From Musa acuminata AAA Group (Eukaryota > Streptophyta > Magnoliopsida > Zingiberales > Musaceae), in the NCBI RefSeq assembly GCF_036884655.1, contig NC_088344.1, positions 35,208,501 to 35,272,500 of the forward strand: a DNA stretch of 64,000 nt. The letters run 5' to 3'. How positions within the stretch are numbered: position 1 is the first letter of the stretch; each line of letters starts with the position of its first letter. The translations under genes and the position numbers were made by a program. Shown piece by piece: positions 1 through 11,720 of this stretch. The notes under the pieces are model-generated. The model did not search any database, was not told the DNA's origin, and saw only the letters and a program-made list of their open reading frames with translations.

Positions 1-1782
1 CTCGTCGAGCAGGATGTTGGAGGACTTGATGTCGCGGTGGATGATGGCCGGCACCGCGTACGCGTGCAGGTACTCAATTCCCCTCGCCGCGTCGAGCGCC
101 AACCGCAGCCGCGCCGGCCACGAGCTCAGCGGCGACGGCGGGGCGATCGGCTTCCGGTGGAGATTGTCGTGCAGGGTGCCGTTGGCCATGTGCTCGTACA
201 CCAGCACTCGCTCTCCGCGCTCCCGGCAGAAGCCCAGCAGGCGGACCAAGTTCTTGTGGTTGATGCGCGAGAGCAGGGCCAGCTCGGAGCTGAAGGCGCG
301 CTCACGCTGTTCCGCGTCGCGCAGGCGCTGCTGCTCGTTCCGCCGCGACATGGACGTCGCCGCGGCTGCCGGCACTTCTGCGCGCTTGATTGCGACGTCG
401 CATCCTCCCGGCAGCGTCGCGCGGTAGACCGCACCGAAGCTGCCGGAGCCAATCTTGTGCGCCTCCGAGAAGTTGTCGGTGACCTTGAGGAGGAATTGGA
501 TCGAGACCTCTTCGATGTTGGCGCCGTCTAACAGACCACCGAGAGTAGGCTCCACCTGCGATGATGGTGCCGCCAGCGGAGGCCGCCTGCGTCGGCCATT
601 GCTCCGGTTCTTGAATGCAAGACACACCAACAAGGTGCATAACCCCAGGCCAAATCCGACTGATCCAAGAACCATCAGCAACACCCTCCCCCTGTTGCTG
701 CTGCTGCTTGCCTGTTGAGACGATGGTGGATTGCTGGGAGGATTGGGGCTGAGTTGGAGCTTGCAGGATTGGCAGATCCCTTCGTCATCGGAAGGACACA
801 TGGTGCCGGAATCCGGCAGCACACCGCAGCCGCAGTTCGCGATGGGCGAGCAGGTCCCCGGCAGGACGCGGTCGTAGACGGTGTGGTTCTTCCGGAACAA
901 TTCGTTTCCCCAGCACACCAGCGAGTAATCGATCAACTTAACGCCGCAGATAGCGTCGCCCTTCGCCTGAATCAAGATGAATTGCTCGCTGGCGAGGTGG
1001 TCCGGCGGTTGAGAGCCCTTCCCCCAGCAGAGGACTGTTCCATTGAACCGCAGCACGCAGGTCTTGTTCTCCCCCATCGCCATGGAGACGATGTCGAGTG
1101 GGGTCGGATCCCATTCCGGCGCACCCGCACCCCAGCAGCTCAGTTTACCGCTGTCGGAGACTCCGCACACGTGCCGTGTCCCTGCGGCCACCATGCTGAA
1201 GTTCCCGGTCGGCTCCTTCCCGACAACCGCCGCGTCCTTCCCAAAGCATCGGATGGCGCCGCAGCCCAGCAGGCCGCAGACGAAGTCCCGCCCCACGGCG
1301 ATCTCGGAGAAGCTCATCCCGGCGGGGATGGCTAGCTCGGTCCACCTCCAGCACTGCGGCCGGTGCGCGCCGCCAATTAAGCCGCAGACGTGCTTGTCGC
1401 CGGAGGCCAGCGCCGTGAGCGCCGGCCCTCGGTAGACTCTCTTCCCGTACCTCTCGGATCCATGGCCAGGGAACTCCCACCACCTCATGGTGGCGTAGGA
1501 GCCGTCGGGAGGGACGGTGAGGCCGCAGAGGAAGCCGTCGCCGGCGGCCACCGCGGAGTAGGTCATGCGACGGGCGGGGTACGTCCACTGGCGCCGGCTG
1601 GAGGCGCTAGTGCAGTTGAGCTCGTACCGCCGGTCCGCGATCAGCGACGGCACCAACGCGCAGACCAAGGTGACGTCGGAGAAGTGGGCGATGGCGACGG
1701 TGGAGAACGCGGAGGATAGCACGGATGGATAGGTGGAGAGGCAAAGGATGTACAGGAAGATCAGGAGTAGCCAAGGCGACAT
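1..1782 (-). CDS. CRINKLY4-related receptor-like kinase (CCR4 type), partial at window start
   Basis: The frame is open without introns from an ATG at 1782 to the window edge, giving 594 residues and lacking the C-terminal half of the kinase. A hydrophobic signal peptide (MSPWLLLIFLYILC) leads an extracellular region of repeated Cys/Trp/Gly units such as VAAGDGFLCGL, VAVGRDFVCGL and LSCWG. This is the RCC1-like propeller typical of CRINKLY4-related kinases. A Cys-rich stretch follows, then one membrane helix at about residues 367-388. The kinase starts near residue 408 with GSGSFGAVY; the ATP-binding lysine is K466 (VAIK) and the catalytic loop is HRDIKSSN with D584. Family members are plasma-membrane Ser/Thr receptor kinases for extracellular signals. 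The absence of introns fits this family. Subfamily assignment (CCR4-like rather than ACR4) rests on overall appearance only. Confidence 0.9.
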   Translation of the reverse strand, partial: MSPWLLLIFLYILCLSTYPSVLSSAFSTVAIAHFSDVTLVCALVPSLIADRRYELNCTSASSRRQWTYPARRMTYSAVAAGDGFLCGLTVPPDGSYATMRWWEFPGHGSERYGKRVYRGPALTALASGDKHVCGLIGGAHRPQCWRWTELAIPAGMSFSEIAVGRDFVCGLLGCGAIRCFGKDAAVVGKEPTGNFSMVAAGTRHVCGVSDSGKLSCWGAGAPEWDPTPLDIVSMAMGENKTCVLRFNGTVLCWGKGSQPPDHLASEQFILIQAKGDAICGVKLIDYSLVCWGNELFRKNHTVYDRVLPGTCSPIANCGCGVLPDSGTMCPSDDEGICQSCKLQLSPNPPSNPPSSQQASSSSNRGRVLLMVLGSVGFGLGLCTLLVCLAFKNRSNGRRRRPPLAAPSSQVEPTLGGLLDGANIEEVSIQFLLKVTDNFSEAHKIGSGSFGAVYRATLPGGCDVAIKRAEVPAAAATSMSRRNEQQRLRDAEQRERAFSSELALLSRINHKNLVRLLGFCRERGERVLVYEHMANGTLHDNLHRKPIAPPSPLSSWPARLRLALDAARGIEYLHAYAVPAIIHRDIKSSNILLDE

Positions 1783-2060
1783 TGGGATGGTGGGGTGTTG
1801 GTGATGGTGGTGGAGATTCTCATCCTAACTGGAAAGGATGAGGAAGGGAGAGACACGGAGGGAGGAAGTTTTGTAGCAGCCGAAGCTTCTTCTGTTCGAG
1901 AAGGGAAGAGAGAGAGAGAGAGAGAGAGGCTGCGGACGCGGTTTTGCAGACTGCAATGAGGAAGGAATGATACCTTTGCGCACCCAACGTGGATTTGGCG
2001 CACCCTTCGTCGTACACGTACACACACAAAGCACCGCTCCCCGCCCCACATCCCATTCGA
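1783..2060 (-). promoter_or_regulatory. Leader and proximal promoter of the receptor kinase, with CT repeat
   Basis: Directly upstream of the kinase ATG, the minus strand carries a long CT dinucleotide run (seen as (AG)n at about 1907-1929 on the plus strand). Pyrimidine-rich tracts of this kind are common in plant 5' UTRs. No clear TATA box was identified, so the transcription start is not placed. Confidence 0.4.
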
Positions 2061-2790
2061 ACCTCTACTGTCGAGTCCATCGGCGGTGTCAGAATCACCG
2101 GACGGATTCGAGATTCTAGGAAGGCTTCCCCCGGCAGAAAGGGTCAGAATCTGAGTGCCAAGACTGTTCCACCAGAGATTGCAGGTTGTGCAGTGACTGT
2201 GAACATCAAAGGACATGAAATTTGGCTTCTATCGTCCCATCAACAGTGACATCTGAAGATTAATCGTGAACCTTAATTTACTTTACTCTCCAAAAGCCTG
2301 CAGACTGTTGAGATCAGATTGAGGTCGTTGACTAAATCTTATTGTTCTCATTATTTAGGTTGCAGTTCGATCTCTCAGAAACCGTTCCTTCTCTGTGGTC
2401 GAAAGGCTCAGCTCAGCTGCTTCTCCAACATGTTGGTCTCTATGGCCGCAGCAGTTTGGGTTACCTTTGTCGAGCTTTTGCTATCACAGGTGTGAGCTAA
2501 AGAAACCTCCATTCTTCTAATTAGTTGTGCGCAGCGCGAGGTCATGGCGAGGAAGAACATGATGTCGCAGGACTGTTCTTAATTGCTCGGTATGCATCTG
2601 CTGCAGTGACTTCCTGTTTGATAAGGTTGATTATATTTGCATCAACTAAGACTGTGGTTTGGTTATTTGATTTCGAAAGGAAAAGTGGTCTCTTTCCGTT
2701 GACAGAGAATGGGAAAGCGTACATTTGATAGGTTCTAATGTTTAATGCTATGTTTTATTAACATTAGTTGCTTTGAGTCAACGACATGGA
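2061..2790. other. Intergenic, no gene recognised
   Basis: Only short frames occur here (for example 2525-2728, plus) and they lack recognisable protein features. I see no RNA gene or clear mobile-element signature. Confidence 0.4.
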
Positions 2791-2799
2791 TTATTTTTA

Positions 2800-3795
2800 T
2801 TTTGTGATCGAGATTTCTACATGACATTTTGGTTGTCTGAATCATGGCAGTGGTTCGGAGCCAACTCGGAGCTATTTTCACGCTTGACATAGGTTGATAT
2901 ATTGGGAGCGTAGATGATTCAGGTTGAGACCCTATAAAACTATGTTAGGGCGTGCTCGATAATGTCTTTACGATGCTTAAGTTAGTAGGACGTGCTCGAT
3001 AATGTCTTTACGATGCTTAAGTTAGTATAGATTTAAAGAGTTAATCAAATACATAGTTCAAAAGATGTAATTGATCATAGAGAGATCTCTTGTGAACATA
3101 TCAAGGGGATTTTTTATAATACGGTATACGATTATTAAATTAAGGTTATAGTTAATACACCGAATAATTATTCATACTGTTCAACCATTAATAGGATCAT
3201 AAACAGTAATGGCTCGTCGAGAACACTTTTTCTATATTGTCGACCTTATGGAGTCGAATCGATCCTCTTGTTGGTGCCCTATAGGTTTGGATCTTATATA
3301 ACATGTCGGTCGAAGTGGAGATGATGTACGAATGAAACATAATATATTCTGTGATTGAGATTTCTACGTGATATATTTTGGTTATTTGAATCGTGGCATC
3401 AAGAGTCTAGATGATTCAGATTGAAACCCTATAAAACTCTATAAGGGAATGCTCGATAATGTCTTCGTGATGCTTAAGTTAGTATGAATTTGAAGAGTTG
3501 GATCAAATGTATAGTTCAAAAATGTAATTGATCATAGAGAGGTTCCTTGTGAATATATCTAGGGAATCTTTTATAGTACGACATACGATTGTTGGATTGA
3601 GGTCGTATTTAATACAGGGAACAATTATTCGCATTATTCAACCAACTATAGGATCATAAGTAGTAACGACATATTGAGAAATCTTTTCTCGTATGATCGA
3701 CCCTATGGAGTCGAATCGATCCCTTTGTTGGTGCTCCGTAGGTTTGGACCTTATACGACATATTGATAGAATGAGTAAGATTATCAACCAAGTGA
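2800..3795. repeat. Tandem pair of diverged ~500-bp repeat units
   Basis: Two direct copies, about 2800-3335 and 3343-3790, are offset by roughly 500 bp. Shared landmarks appear in the same order: gagatttctac (2810 and 3358), tagatgattcag (2911 and 3408), ataatgtctt with gatgcttaagttagta, aattgatcatagagag, and tggagtcgaatcgatcc. The first copy also has a nested 40-bp duplication (2949-2988 and 2989-3028). The copies differ at many positions, so the event is old. No coding capacity is evident; it could be a fragment of a dispersed non-autonomous element. Confidence 0.8.
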
Positions 3796-3816
3796 AGATG
3801 ATATATTGAGGAAATA

Positions 3817-3818
<2 letters not shown>

Positions 3819-3902
<84 letters not shown>
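3819..3902. repeat. (AT)n microsatellite
   Basis: An uninterrupted run of about 42 AT units sits directly after the duplicated element. Its length makes it likely to be polymorphic between individuals. Confidence 0.97.
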
Positions 3903-3905
<3 letters not shown>

Positions 3906-6900
3906 CGGACCACGATAATATTTTTATTAAAATCAAGAATATTAAATTTTTTATTTATAATTTATAACAAAATATTTTAGGATCTTTCATGACCTCAAAA
4001 ATCATTACAATAAATTATCTCACCTTATCTAACCATAATATCCACATCGGACTTAACGAGACATACGTGTCTATATAATAAGATGGTTTATGATCGATGA
4101 TGTTAAAGAAAATATATCTTTTAACCCTCCAATTACGAGAAAGTTAAGGTGAAAAAAGAAGAACAAAATTGCGATAGATATGTCACCAATGTCAGCGTCA
4201 TGCCTTTGGTTTCATACTCACCTAATTCCACCAAACATTATCTTTTTGGATGTGGAGATCCTCTCTCCGACATGGTTAAGTAAAAAGCTGAAGCGATTCA
4301 CACCTCAAAGGAGACGGCGACTTCGCAATTATGCATGTGAACGACGACTCCCCGTCCAACACAATGACTCCAAGCACAGGTCAAATCCGAGCCAGAAAGA
4401 GAAACATTAGCATTGTATTCACAGCTTTAGATTAGCTCAATCTTGTTATTATTCGTTTGGTCAACTCAGATCTCGATGCAACTTGATTCATTTATCCATT
4501 TGCTTCAAGAGAAAAAAAAATTCAAAATGTTTCATAGCATGAAATTTACTCACATGATGTCGAAATCATGACACATGGATGACGGTCCATCACATCCACA
4601 CTTGGTAAAACATGTTACCATCAACATGACTAACATATCATTGCCTCTACGTCATGATGATCGCCAACCCCATTAGATTCACATGTCATGTGGGGTTGAA
4701 GTGTATGTGGTCGATAACATTACATCTATCAAAGTTGACTCGGCAAGTTGTTACTTTGGTAACTATACAATATCACTTATGATCATATGATATATACGTA
4801 ATCTTTCATAACATTTAACCACGATATCAAATAGCACTATAACAAAATTCACTATGGTACACTTTGAATCATTAGACTTATTGCGATATAATGACACGTA
4901 CATACGTAGATTTAGCTGAGCAATAAATTAATTTAAGCATCGAAAGGATTTTATCGGATATATGATCTCTCTATATCACTCTCTCATGAGACCAACAAGA
5001 AAAAAAAAAGGATCTCGATTGACTTCAAATCCATAAAATATCCAAAATCGAAGTTAACAGGTGTCTTCCGTGTGAACCCTACGGAGCCAAAGGAAGAATG
5101 GGATTCCAAAAGTCTTAAGAGTCAAAGGGGCAACCTTTTCATTGGTGTGTTATCACGGACATTGGAAATGAGGCAGCTCTACTTTTGGGACCAAGAATTG
5201 GCATGGAAAAGGAACGACCTCTCGAGGTTTCCACCAGTCTTAACAGTCTTCGAATCGATCTCTCTGTTCATACCGAAGCAAACATTAATACACGTCCATA
5301 TCAGCGTTTTGAAGATCCTATCATCGTTCTTTTTAGATCATTTATGTATATATATATATATGTAGATACGTACAATTCCTAATTCTCAGCTGCAAAATAA
5401 CATGAAGCAATAGCATCAATACATTACTAGACGGAAATGTTGGTGTGATGATGTTAGTAGCGATTAGACATGGATCAACCTGGAATTGCAGGGACCCACA
5501 TATAAAGAACCCATATACATAACTCAAATCTTTGTAGAATATGAGAATACCTCAAATATCTATAAATTGAGGATAGTTGTTTTGGGTATCAATCTATTTC
5601 AATCATTTGGGTTAACATCGATATACCATGTGTCGTTATTTCAAAGAGAAAGAAAGAAAAGAAAACTAAGAATGAGTGACGAATGAAGAAGGAAAGAAAG
5701 AAGACAACGAAGAACAAAGGAAAGAGTAGAGAAAAAAATGAGGAAGGAGGAGAAAAAGATATCTCTATGGGCGACTGTGCATGGTGGCGATGTGCAATGA
5801 AGCACATGACTTGTTACTTTTCTTTTTCTACATACATACGAATTGGATCGGTAGATACTACTCGTTTCATATTTATCTTTATAAGTCTTTTACTCCTCAT
5901 CGAAAAAAAAATTAGACCATATAAGTTTGAGTCTAAGCTTCGATAGCATGATAAAATAATTTATTTTACTTATAGAAGTAAGACTATACACATTAAATTT
6001 TTCTAAACATATATTTATTAGTATGAGTTTTGTGATCAAAACAATCATCAATTCTATAAAGAGGTGTTAGAAAAGCTAAAGAAATTATGCATCTTAACAA
6101 ATGAGCTTTAAGTTGTTAGAAAAGAATCCAATATAGCTTCAACATTTCCCATCACGATATAAATATTTTTAATTAGACAATGGAAAAAGAGGGACAGAAG
6201 AAAGACTTGATTTAATTGAATGTCCAATAACTAAAAAAAAAAAGTTTAGAAAGAATTCAATATGACTATAAGCTTTAAATACATTTAAATTGAGAAGGTG
6301 TGAAGAGAGAAAAAAATTGGAAAAGAGGAAGAAATTATGTATGACTTTGATTTGAAAAAAATATTATGGTGAACTAATTTTTTTCCTTTTTGTGTATCAA
6401 AATGAGTTCTTCATCGTAATATCAATTTATTATCAAAAATAAATATTAACTAGAGTAGCATAAATAGTATGAGAAAAACCATAAAATCATAGCCCATTTC
6501 AAATCTTCACTATTACTAATAATGATAATAGATTTATAATGAGCATTCTCTAAATAACTAGATGATCATAATAATATTAATAATATAAATCTTGATTTAA
6601 CAGTAATATATCATCAACAGCTTAGATAGATTTTATCAAATAAAAAAATTAGATCTCACATATCAAAAAAACATCTCAGATAAGATAAATTGTATATCGA
6701 CACCGTTATAATTGTAGAGCTTGTTACAATCAACGTCTCCCCTTTCTTTTTTTATTTTTATATTATAAATCAGATTTGAACATAATGTCTAAATCATCTC
6801 CGAGCCCAATTATGAGATGGACCCAACACTTTTTGAAATATGCTTCTCCAATGGATGAATGGAAATGTCAACGTTGAAAGGTATATCACACATCACGTAT

Positions 6901-7180
6901 ACTCCAATACCAAATGCTAATCACGCATTCATACTTCACGTCTCACCTAATAGTCAATACGGTGGTCCACGCAATTAATTGACAGCACATACCTTCAAAG
7001 ACAAGCAAAGAGTTTGATTTATTTTGAGATAAATTTTTTGATAGATAATCGTAAAAATTCTAAATTCGAATCTTATTTTTATAATTTATTTTTAAATTAT
7101 AAAAAATGATATGTTGTTTTTCAGAATTCCTTCTCACTAAATGTTATTTAGGACAGTAACTCCCAATCACCAAAGAGAAC
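3903..7180. other. AT-rich intergenic DNA
   Basis: This stretch is AT-rich with short spurious frames only. It holds a small AT run at 5345-5361 and purine-rich patches near 5640-5760 that create meaningless Lys/Arg/Glu-rich frames. I see no gene, RNA or clear transposon. Confidence 0.5.
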
Positions 7181-7204
7181 AACAATAATAAAAATATCAT
7201 GCAT

Positions 7205-7385
7205 TTCATATATATATATATATATATATATTAGCCTAATCTTATGGTGAATTCAATTCCAATGGCAGTAATATTCATCTCCAACAACCCACCACACTCT
7301 CACTCACAATCTTCTCATCATTGCTCATCCCTTTGCTTCCACCACCACCACCACCACCACAACCAGCACTGCAATTTCCACATCT
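7205..7385 (+). promoter_or_regulatory. Probable promoter and leader of the small gene at 7446
   Basis: A TA repeat at about 7208-7232 could act as a TATA element. It is followed by a C-rich, CACCACC-repeated leader (about 7335-7365), typical of plant 5' UTRs, before the ATG at 7446. Confidence 0.4.
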
Positions 7386-7445
7386 GTGACTTGTATATGT
7401 AACCTCAGTGGAGTGAGCTCAAACGCCACCACCAAGTCAAGCTCC

Positions 7446-7847
7446 ATGGATTTCTCAGACCCTACTGCCTTGTCTCCCCCACCAAAAGAAGGTCCAGAGC
7501 CTGAACAAAGAGTTCGACAAAAGGGAGCTGATCCAAAGCCTCATGGCCACTTGTCATGGCAGCAGGAGGAGTGTGGGCAGAGGTTCGGAGAGATACTTAA
7601 CAGGACCTGCTCCTCTTCCTCCCAAAGGTTCAGGGCTGAAGTCATCAGGGGTAGTAGCTCCACCACCCTCGAGGCAGGGATCAGGAGGGCCTTCTCCATG
7701 AGGAAGTCATCCTCGGCTAGAGAAGGCTACTGGAGAATCCATGACACTGGCGATGGGGATCAGTTAATGGAGCAGCAACAGCAGATGAGGTGTTCCAGGA
7801 AGAAAGGCAAGTTGCTACGGGCTTGCAAGAGGTTCTTTGGATTCTAA
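7446..7847 (+). CDS. Small plant-specific basic protein of unknown function
   Basis: One exon encodes 133 residues. The first ATG in frame is at 7446; the open frame runs further upstream but has no ATG. The N-terminus is Pro/Glu-rich and probably disordered. The centre carries LEAGIRRAFSMRKSSS followed by EGYWRIHD, and the C-terminus is strongly basic (SRKKGKLLRACKRFFGF). The RRAFSMRKSSS...GYWRIHD block looks like the core of a small angiosperm-specific family that I cannot name with certainty. Its RxxS sites resemble basophilic kinase targets. No signal peptide or membrane segment is visible. Codon use is more GC-rich than the AT-rich flanks, which supports a real gene. Confidence 0.75.
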   Translation: MDFSDPTALSPPPKEGPEPEQRVRQKGADPKPHGHLSWQQEECGQRFGEILNRTCSSSSQRFRAEVIRGSSSTTLEAGIRRAFSMRKSSSAREGYWRIHDTGDGDQLMEQQQQMRCSRKKGKLLRACKRFFGF

Positions 7848-8530
7848 TGGTGTCATCCTTTCAGAATAATTCATCTGTCTTCTATTGATCTCTGGCACAA
7901 TGTTGTTAGAAAATATTTATCTGTAAGAGAGAGATCGAAAATGAGAAATTTCTATACTTATAAAAATAATAGGTTAAATATTTCATTTTCATAAGTATAG
8001 AAATTTTAATGTCGTACTCATAGTTAAAGGATTTCTAACAAATATGACTCGTCCTCGTAGAGTTTTTTTTTTATTATTTTGCTTCTTGTGATCTCGAGGA
8101 GGCTTTGAAAATTTTTAGTTGTTTGTGGAAATTTGTAAACGTACCGTGTGTTTTAACTTCGTCAATCATATTAGCTTTACAAAATGAAAAGAAAAGGTTA
8201 TTCTTATATTACATGTAAACTTAACAGTGGACTAAACTTGATTGACATCCATGCATGCGTTATTTATTAAATATAATTGATGAGCGCAAATATAATTATT
8301 CTATTGATAGACAAAGACATAAATAAGAAATAGAAGAACGATAAGGTTAAACACATGAAGTGAAAATATGAGTTATTTATTAAATTTTTTATACAAATAA
8401 TTATATATACTTCCAATGTTATGACCTATTATTCCTGAATAATGCTTTCGAAACTAACTAATTTATGGAGCTTCTGAACTTTGAAATATGTTTGAGGTAA
8501 TTTATCAAAAAAAAAGTCTTTACTATTTAT
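7848..8530. other. Intergenic and probable 3' UTR, nothing else seen
   Basis: AT-rich sequence follows the small gene. The first 100-200 bases are probably its 3' UTR. An inverted-looking segment near 7947-8010 (tttctatacttata / ataagtatagaaat) could form a hairpin. No coding content. Confidence 0.4.
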
Positions 8531-8790
8531 TGTAGTCCTTTATGTCGTGGCCCAATAATCGGCATGGCTTGTTTCGGTCCCGATCGTGTAAAAGTGTTCA
8601 TGTGGTCACTCGGAGGATTGAATGGAGAGAAACGGAGGATCGACATTGGTGTCTCTTGGTCAACTTGAAATGGAGCTAAGGTCATCTCTGACGTCGAGTT
8701 CCTGCATAACAGGTCAATGCCGGGAAGGGGGATTCCTGACTTAGACCCCTTCGAAGCCTAAGTCAGTTTAAAGATACAATCGATTGTGTT
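8530..8790 (+). mobile_element. LTR-like relic fragment
   Basis: A GC-richer island inside AT-rich DNA contains phrases such as ctgacgtcgagttcctgcat, ggggattcctgac and agaccccttcgaagcctaag. They resemble the LTR/leader regions of Ty3-gypsy-type retrotransposons seen elsewhere in this window (11.5 kb). No ends, target-site duplication or coding remnant was found, so this is a resemblance call. Confidence 0.35.
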
Positions 8791-9617
8791 ACTTTTATAT
8801 GCATGTGTTATGTCGATTCAAAAGTGTCACATTTGTTTCGAGATAGTTATCGACTGTCGTCATGAGGTGACACTAAAATACCTTTTATTACTATTGGTTT
8901 TTTATAGGATGATGCTCCCTCATGATTATTTTTTGTTAAAAATATCTTTTTTTTTATTTTGCCAAAAAGATCCCCACTGCTAAATCTTACTAAAACTAAG
9001 ATAGAATTTATTGTTGATGTACCAATTTTTTTTATGAATAGTGTATTTCAATTTATTTTTGAATGTAATGAATCAACTTCCATCGAACGACCTTAAACTT
9101 TCACAATTCCAATAGAACGTGATTTAAAGATTTTAGTGATTGTTTTATAACTTTAGGATAATTAGTTACGAATTTGATATATTCTTTAATAGGTTCTATG
9201 AAATGAGTGTAATCCAATTCATTTAGTAGTATAATTCAATCCAATTTCGATCAGGTCATCTTGAACTTTCACAATTATATTAAAGCATTATTGTAACAAA
9301 GAGTATACTAGGTTTTTTAATTATATGATGAATTTATGATAGATAAATGTCTAATTCCTTTATAGATAGTAACCAAAAATGAGGGAAGGAGATGAAGACG
9401 AAGGAGTAGGAGAGCAAAGAGGACACAACGGAGGCAGAGAATGACCAAGGAGAGGGGGAGGTGGAGGAAGTGAGTGATTAAGGGTAAGGAGGGAGAGAAG
9501 GTGAAGGAAGGAGATGAGGTGGAGTAGAAGTAGGAGTAGCAAAGCATGGAGGTGGAGTAGAAGAGCGAGTACGAAATGATAAAATATCGCGTAGAAGGGG
9601 AAACCTAAGAGAAGAAA

Positions 9618-9619
<2 letters not shown>
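8790..9619. other. AT-rich intergenic DNA with a GA-rich patch
   Basis: No gene is seen. Purine-rich sequence at about 9370-9560 generates artificial Leu/Ser/Pro-rich frames on the minus strand. Confidence 0.4.

Positions 9620-9674
<55 letters not shown>
9620..9674. repeat. (AT)n microsatellite
   Basis: A perfect AT dinucleotide run of about 27 units; it explains a meaningless Ile-Tyr repeat frame on the minus strand. Confidence 0.95.
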
Positions 9675-9676
<2 letters not shown>

Positions 9677-9889
9677 TTTTAACAAGATCTTAAGTTAAAC
9701 TCCAGAATTAAAGAAAGATTGATTAATATCTTAAGCATGAAGAAGGACATATTCAAAAAGAAAAATGGGAAAATCATAAGAAAGTAAACCTAATCTTGCA
9801 CCAAAATCCTCGGAACAAAGAAAGATCAATGGATATTGATAGGGCACATTTTGGCTCTAGATGAATCATCGACAACACCATACATCATC

Positions 9890-10680
9890 AGCCACTAACG
9901 CAATGCTACATGTCATCAAAACCACGGGGTGCATGTCACGTCAAGTTCGGTACCAATACACGGTGCGACTTGACCACCCCGAGAGTTCGGGGCAGTGTCG
10001 TCTACTCTTGGGGCAGAGCCGTCTGATGCCACTCAAGCACCCCCAAAGACGTCATCTCGTGAAAGAAGTCGTCCCACCCCTAGGAAAGTCAGTGGCCACG
10101 CCGATCTGAGGCCAAAACCAACCTTCGCACATAGGTATAAAAGCCCCTGGCTGACGCCCGGCTAGGGGGGAGAAAAAATGGAATATGGAATACTCGATTA
10201 ACTTGCTCATCGAAGGGGCCAAAGTCGGAAAGCTCCCGACGAAGGCCATTTTGTAGGAAGTCGGACACCCCCGAGAGACGAGCATCTCAATCCGGGGATT
10301 GTTACCCAGTACACAAGGACGCACTGCCATTCATCCCGGAGTCGGAGAGACGCATCCCACCGCAAACGATGCTCGGAACGGCAAATTGAGAAACTTGGAT
10401 CAACATCCTCAGATAAGGGTCCAGCCGCCTCCGCCAGCCCGACACTTGTCTGAGTTGCTCCCAAACGGCCACTCCCGACCGATGGACACCTCGACCTAGG
10501 AGACACCTTCCGTCGCGCAAAGGAGAGCAACAAGCCAGTCCAGATCCCAACCAACGTCGGCCAATATTCCTTCCCGAGAGCATGGCCACCTTATCGTCCT
10601 ACTCACCCAGCAATAAGCTCCCGACATCGATTCGCAGACCTAACCATACTGACTCATCAGCCTTGGTACTTTTGTTCACT
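9890..10680 (+). mobile_element. Solo-LTR-like relic with TATA box
   Basis: This GC-rich block differs sharply in composition from its surroundings. It contains ataggtataaaagcccc at about 10130, a good RNA polymerase II TATA box, followed by a leader-like region with cccgacgaaggcc and similar phrases, as expected for U3-R-U5 of a gypsy-type LTR read on the plus strand. No gag or pol frame is present. Exact ends were not found. Diverged direct repeats flank the block (see findings). Confidence 0.45.
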
Positions 10681-11139
10681 ATCAGATATCATAACCACAT
10701 AGGAGAGGTGGGCACATTTAAGAGGAAAAGGGAAAAATCATAAGAAAGCAAAGCTACATACACAATTGTGGCTAAATCTCATGTCAAATCCTCGAACCAA
10801 AGAAAGATCTTGAGAACAAAAGGCATGGAAAAGACACTAACATCAAACTGAATTGAGTAACTTCTTGAGTATGTCACTCAACATAGCACCGTTGAATTAT
10901 TTATAGAGGAGCTATGCCATCAACATAATCAGTGGTCACACGCCAAGGTAGTTCACAGTCGTCAATATGCAAATCACATGACATTTTGGAATCTCCCTTT
11001 CAAGTGATCATTAGCTATCGATATACAAATCACGTTTTACGATTTCCTTATATAATTCTTTAACAATTAGATTGTATGATGTTTGCACTAAAATATTTAT
11101 AAGGATGTAGAAATATACATCTTTGATATGGTATATTTT

Positions 11140-11720
11140 GGTATTACCCATGTGGACCCATACAAGCAGATATGACGATGCAGACGTAGAACCTCAAATA
11201 CGATATGGTACGCAGCACACACGTGGTGGGCAGCCGCTTGCCTTCTCCTCCGTACGAATGATATCATCACGGTACAATTATCCCGGAAAGCTCAGGGCGA
11301 CGCCATGCGGCACCGATCCGCGCAGGTCGGTCAATGCTCATACAGAAGCTAAAGTCGGCCATAGTTAATTGACCTCATACGATCAACTCATCCTCACAGG
11401 TATAAAAGCTAACCCTCCTTAATCAGAAGGGGGAGACTTCAAACACTCAACTCTATCTCATTTCACCTAAAGTTAACTTAAACTTCGGAGGAGTCGAGTC
11501 AGGAATCCCCCTCCCGACCTCGACCTGTGTATAGGAATCCAGCAACGGAGAAGTAGGCCGCTCATCAAGAGAGAAGACCACACTCGAGGGACGAGGCTCG
11601 AACCCGACTTGACTCGATGCTCGCCCTCACTACCCGAGCATCCACGTGGGCAACCTTATACATCCGGGACTGAACTGAGCCGTGTTGATACCTTGGCCAC
11701 GACACAAAGGTTCACTAACA
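11140..11720 (+). mobile_element. Second solo-LTR-like relic with TATA box
   Basis: Another GC-rich island carries acaggtataaaagctaacc near 11398, then ggagtcgagtcaggaatccc and cccgacctcgacctgtgtat downstream. The order (cytosine-rich promoter, TATA, about 100 bases, then the gagtcgag/cccgacctcgacc block) resembles a plant gypsy LTR and parallels the 9890-10680 block. No coding remnant is present. Confidence 0.45.

Noticed and set aside
14..1719. Several plus- and minus-strand frames of 100-200 codons (for example 37-531, 715-1335, 1145-1588).
   Set aside because: They are shadows of the GC-rich receptor-kinase frame on the minus strand and have no protein-family features.
5589..5946. Frames rich in Lys/Glu or Phe/Leu on both strands.
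   Set aside because: Purine-rich low-complexity DNA, no protein character.
7386..7445. A 20-residue N-terminal extension of the small basic protein.
   Set aside because: The extended frame has no ATG; the first is at 7446.
9360..9677. Minus-strand frame beginning with Ile-Tyr repeats.
   Set aside because: Produced by the AT microsatellite and purine-rich flanks.
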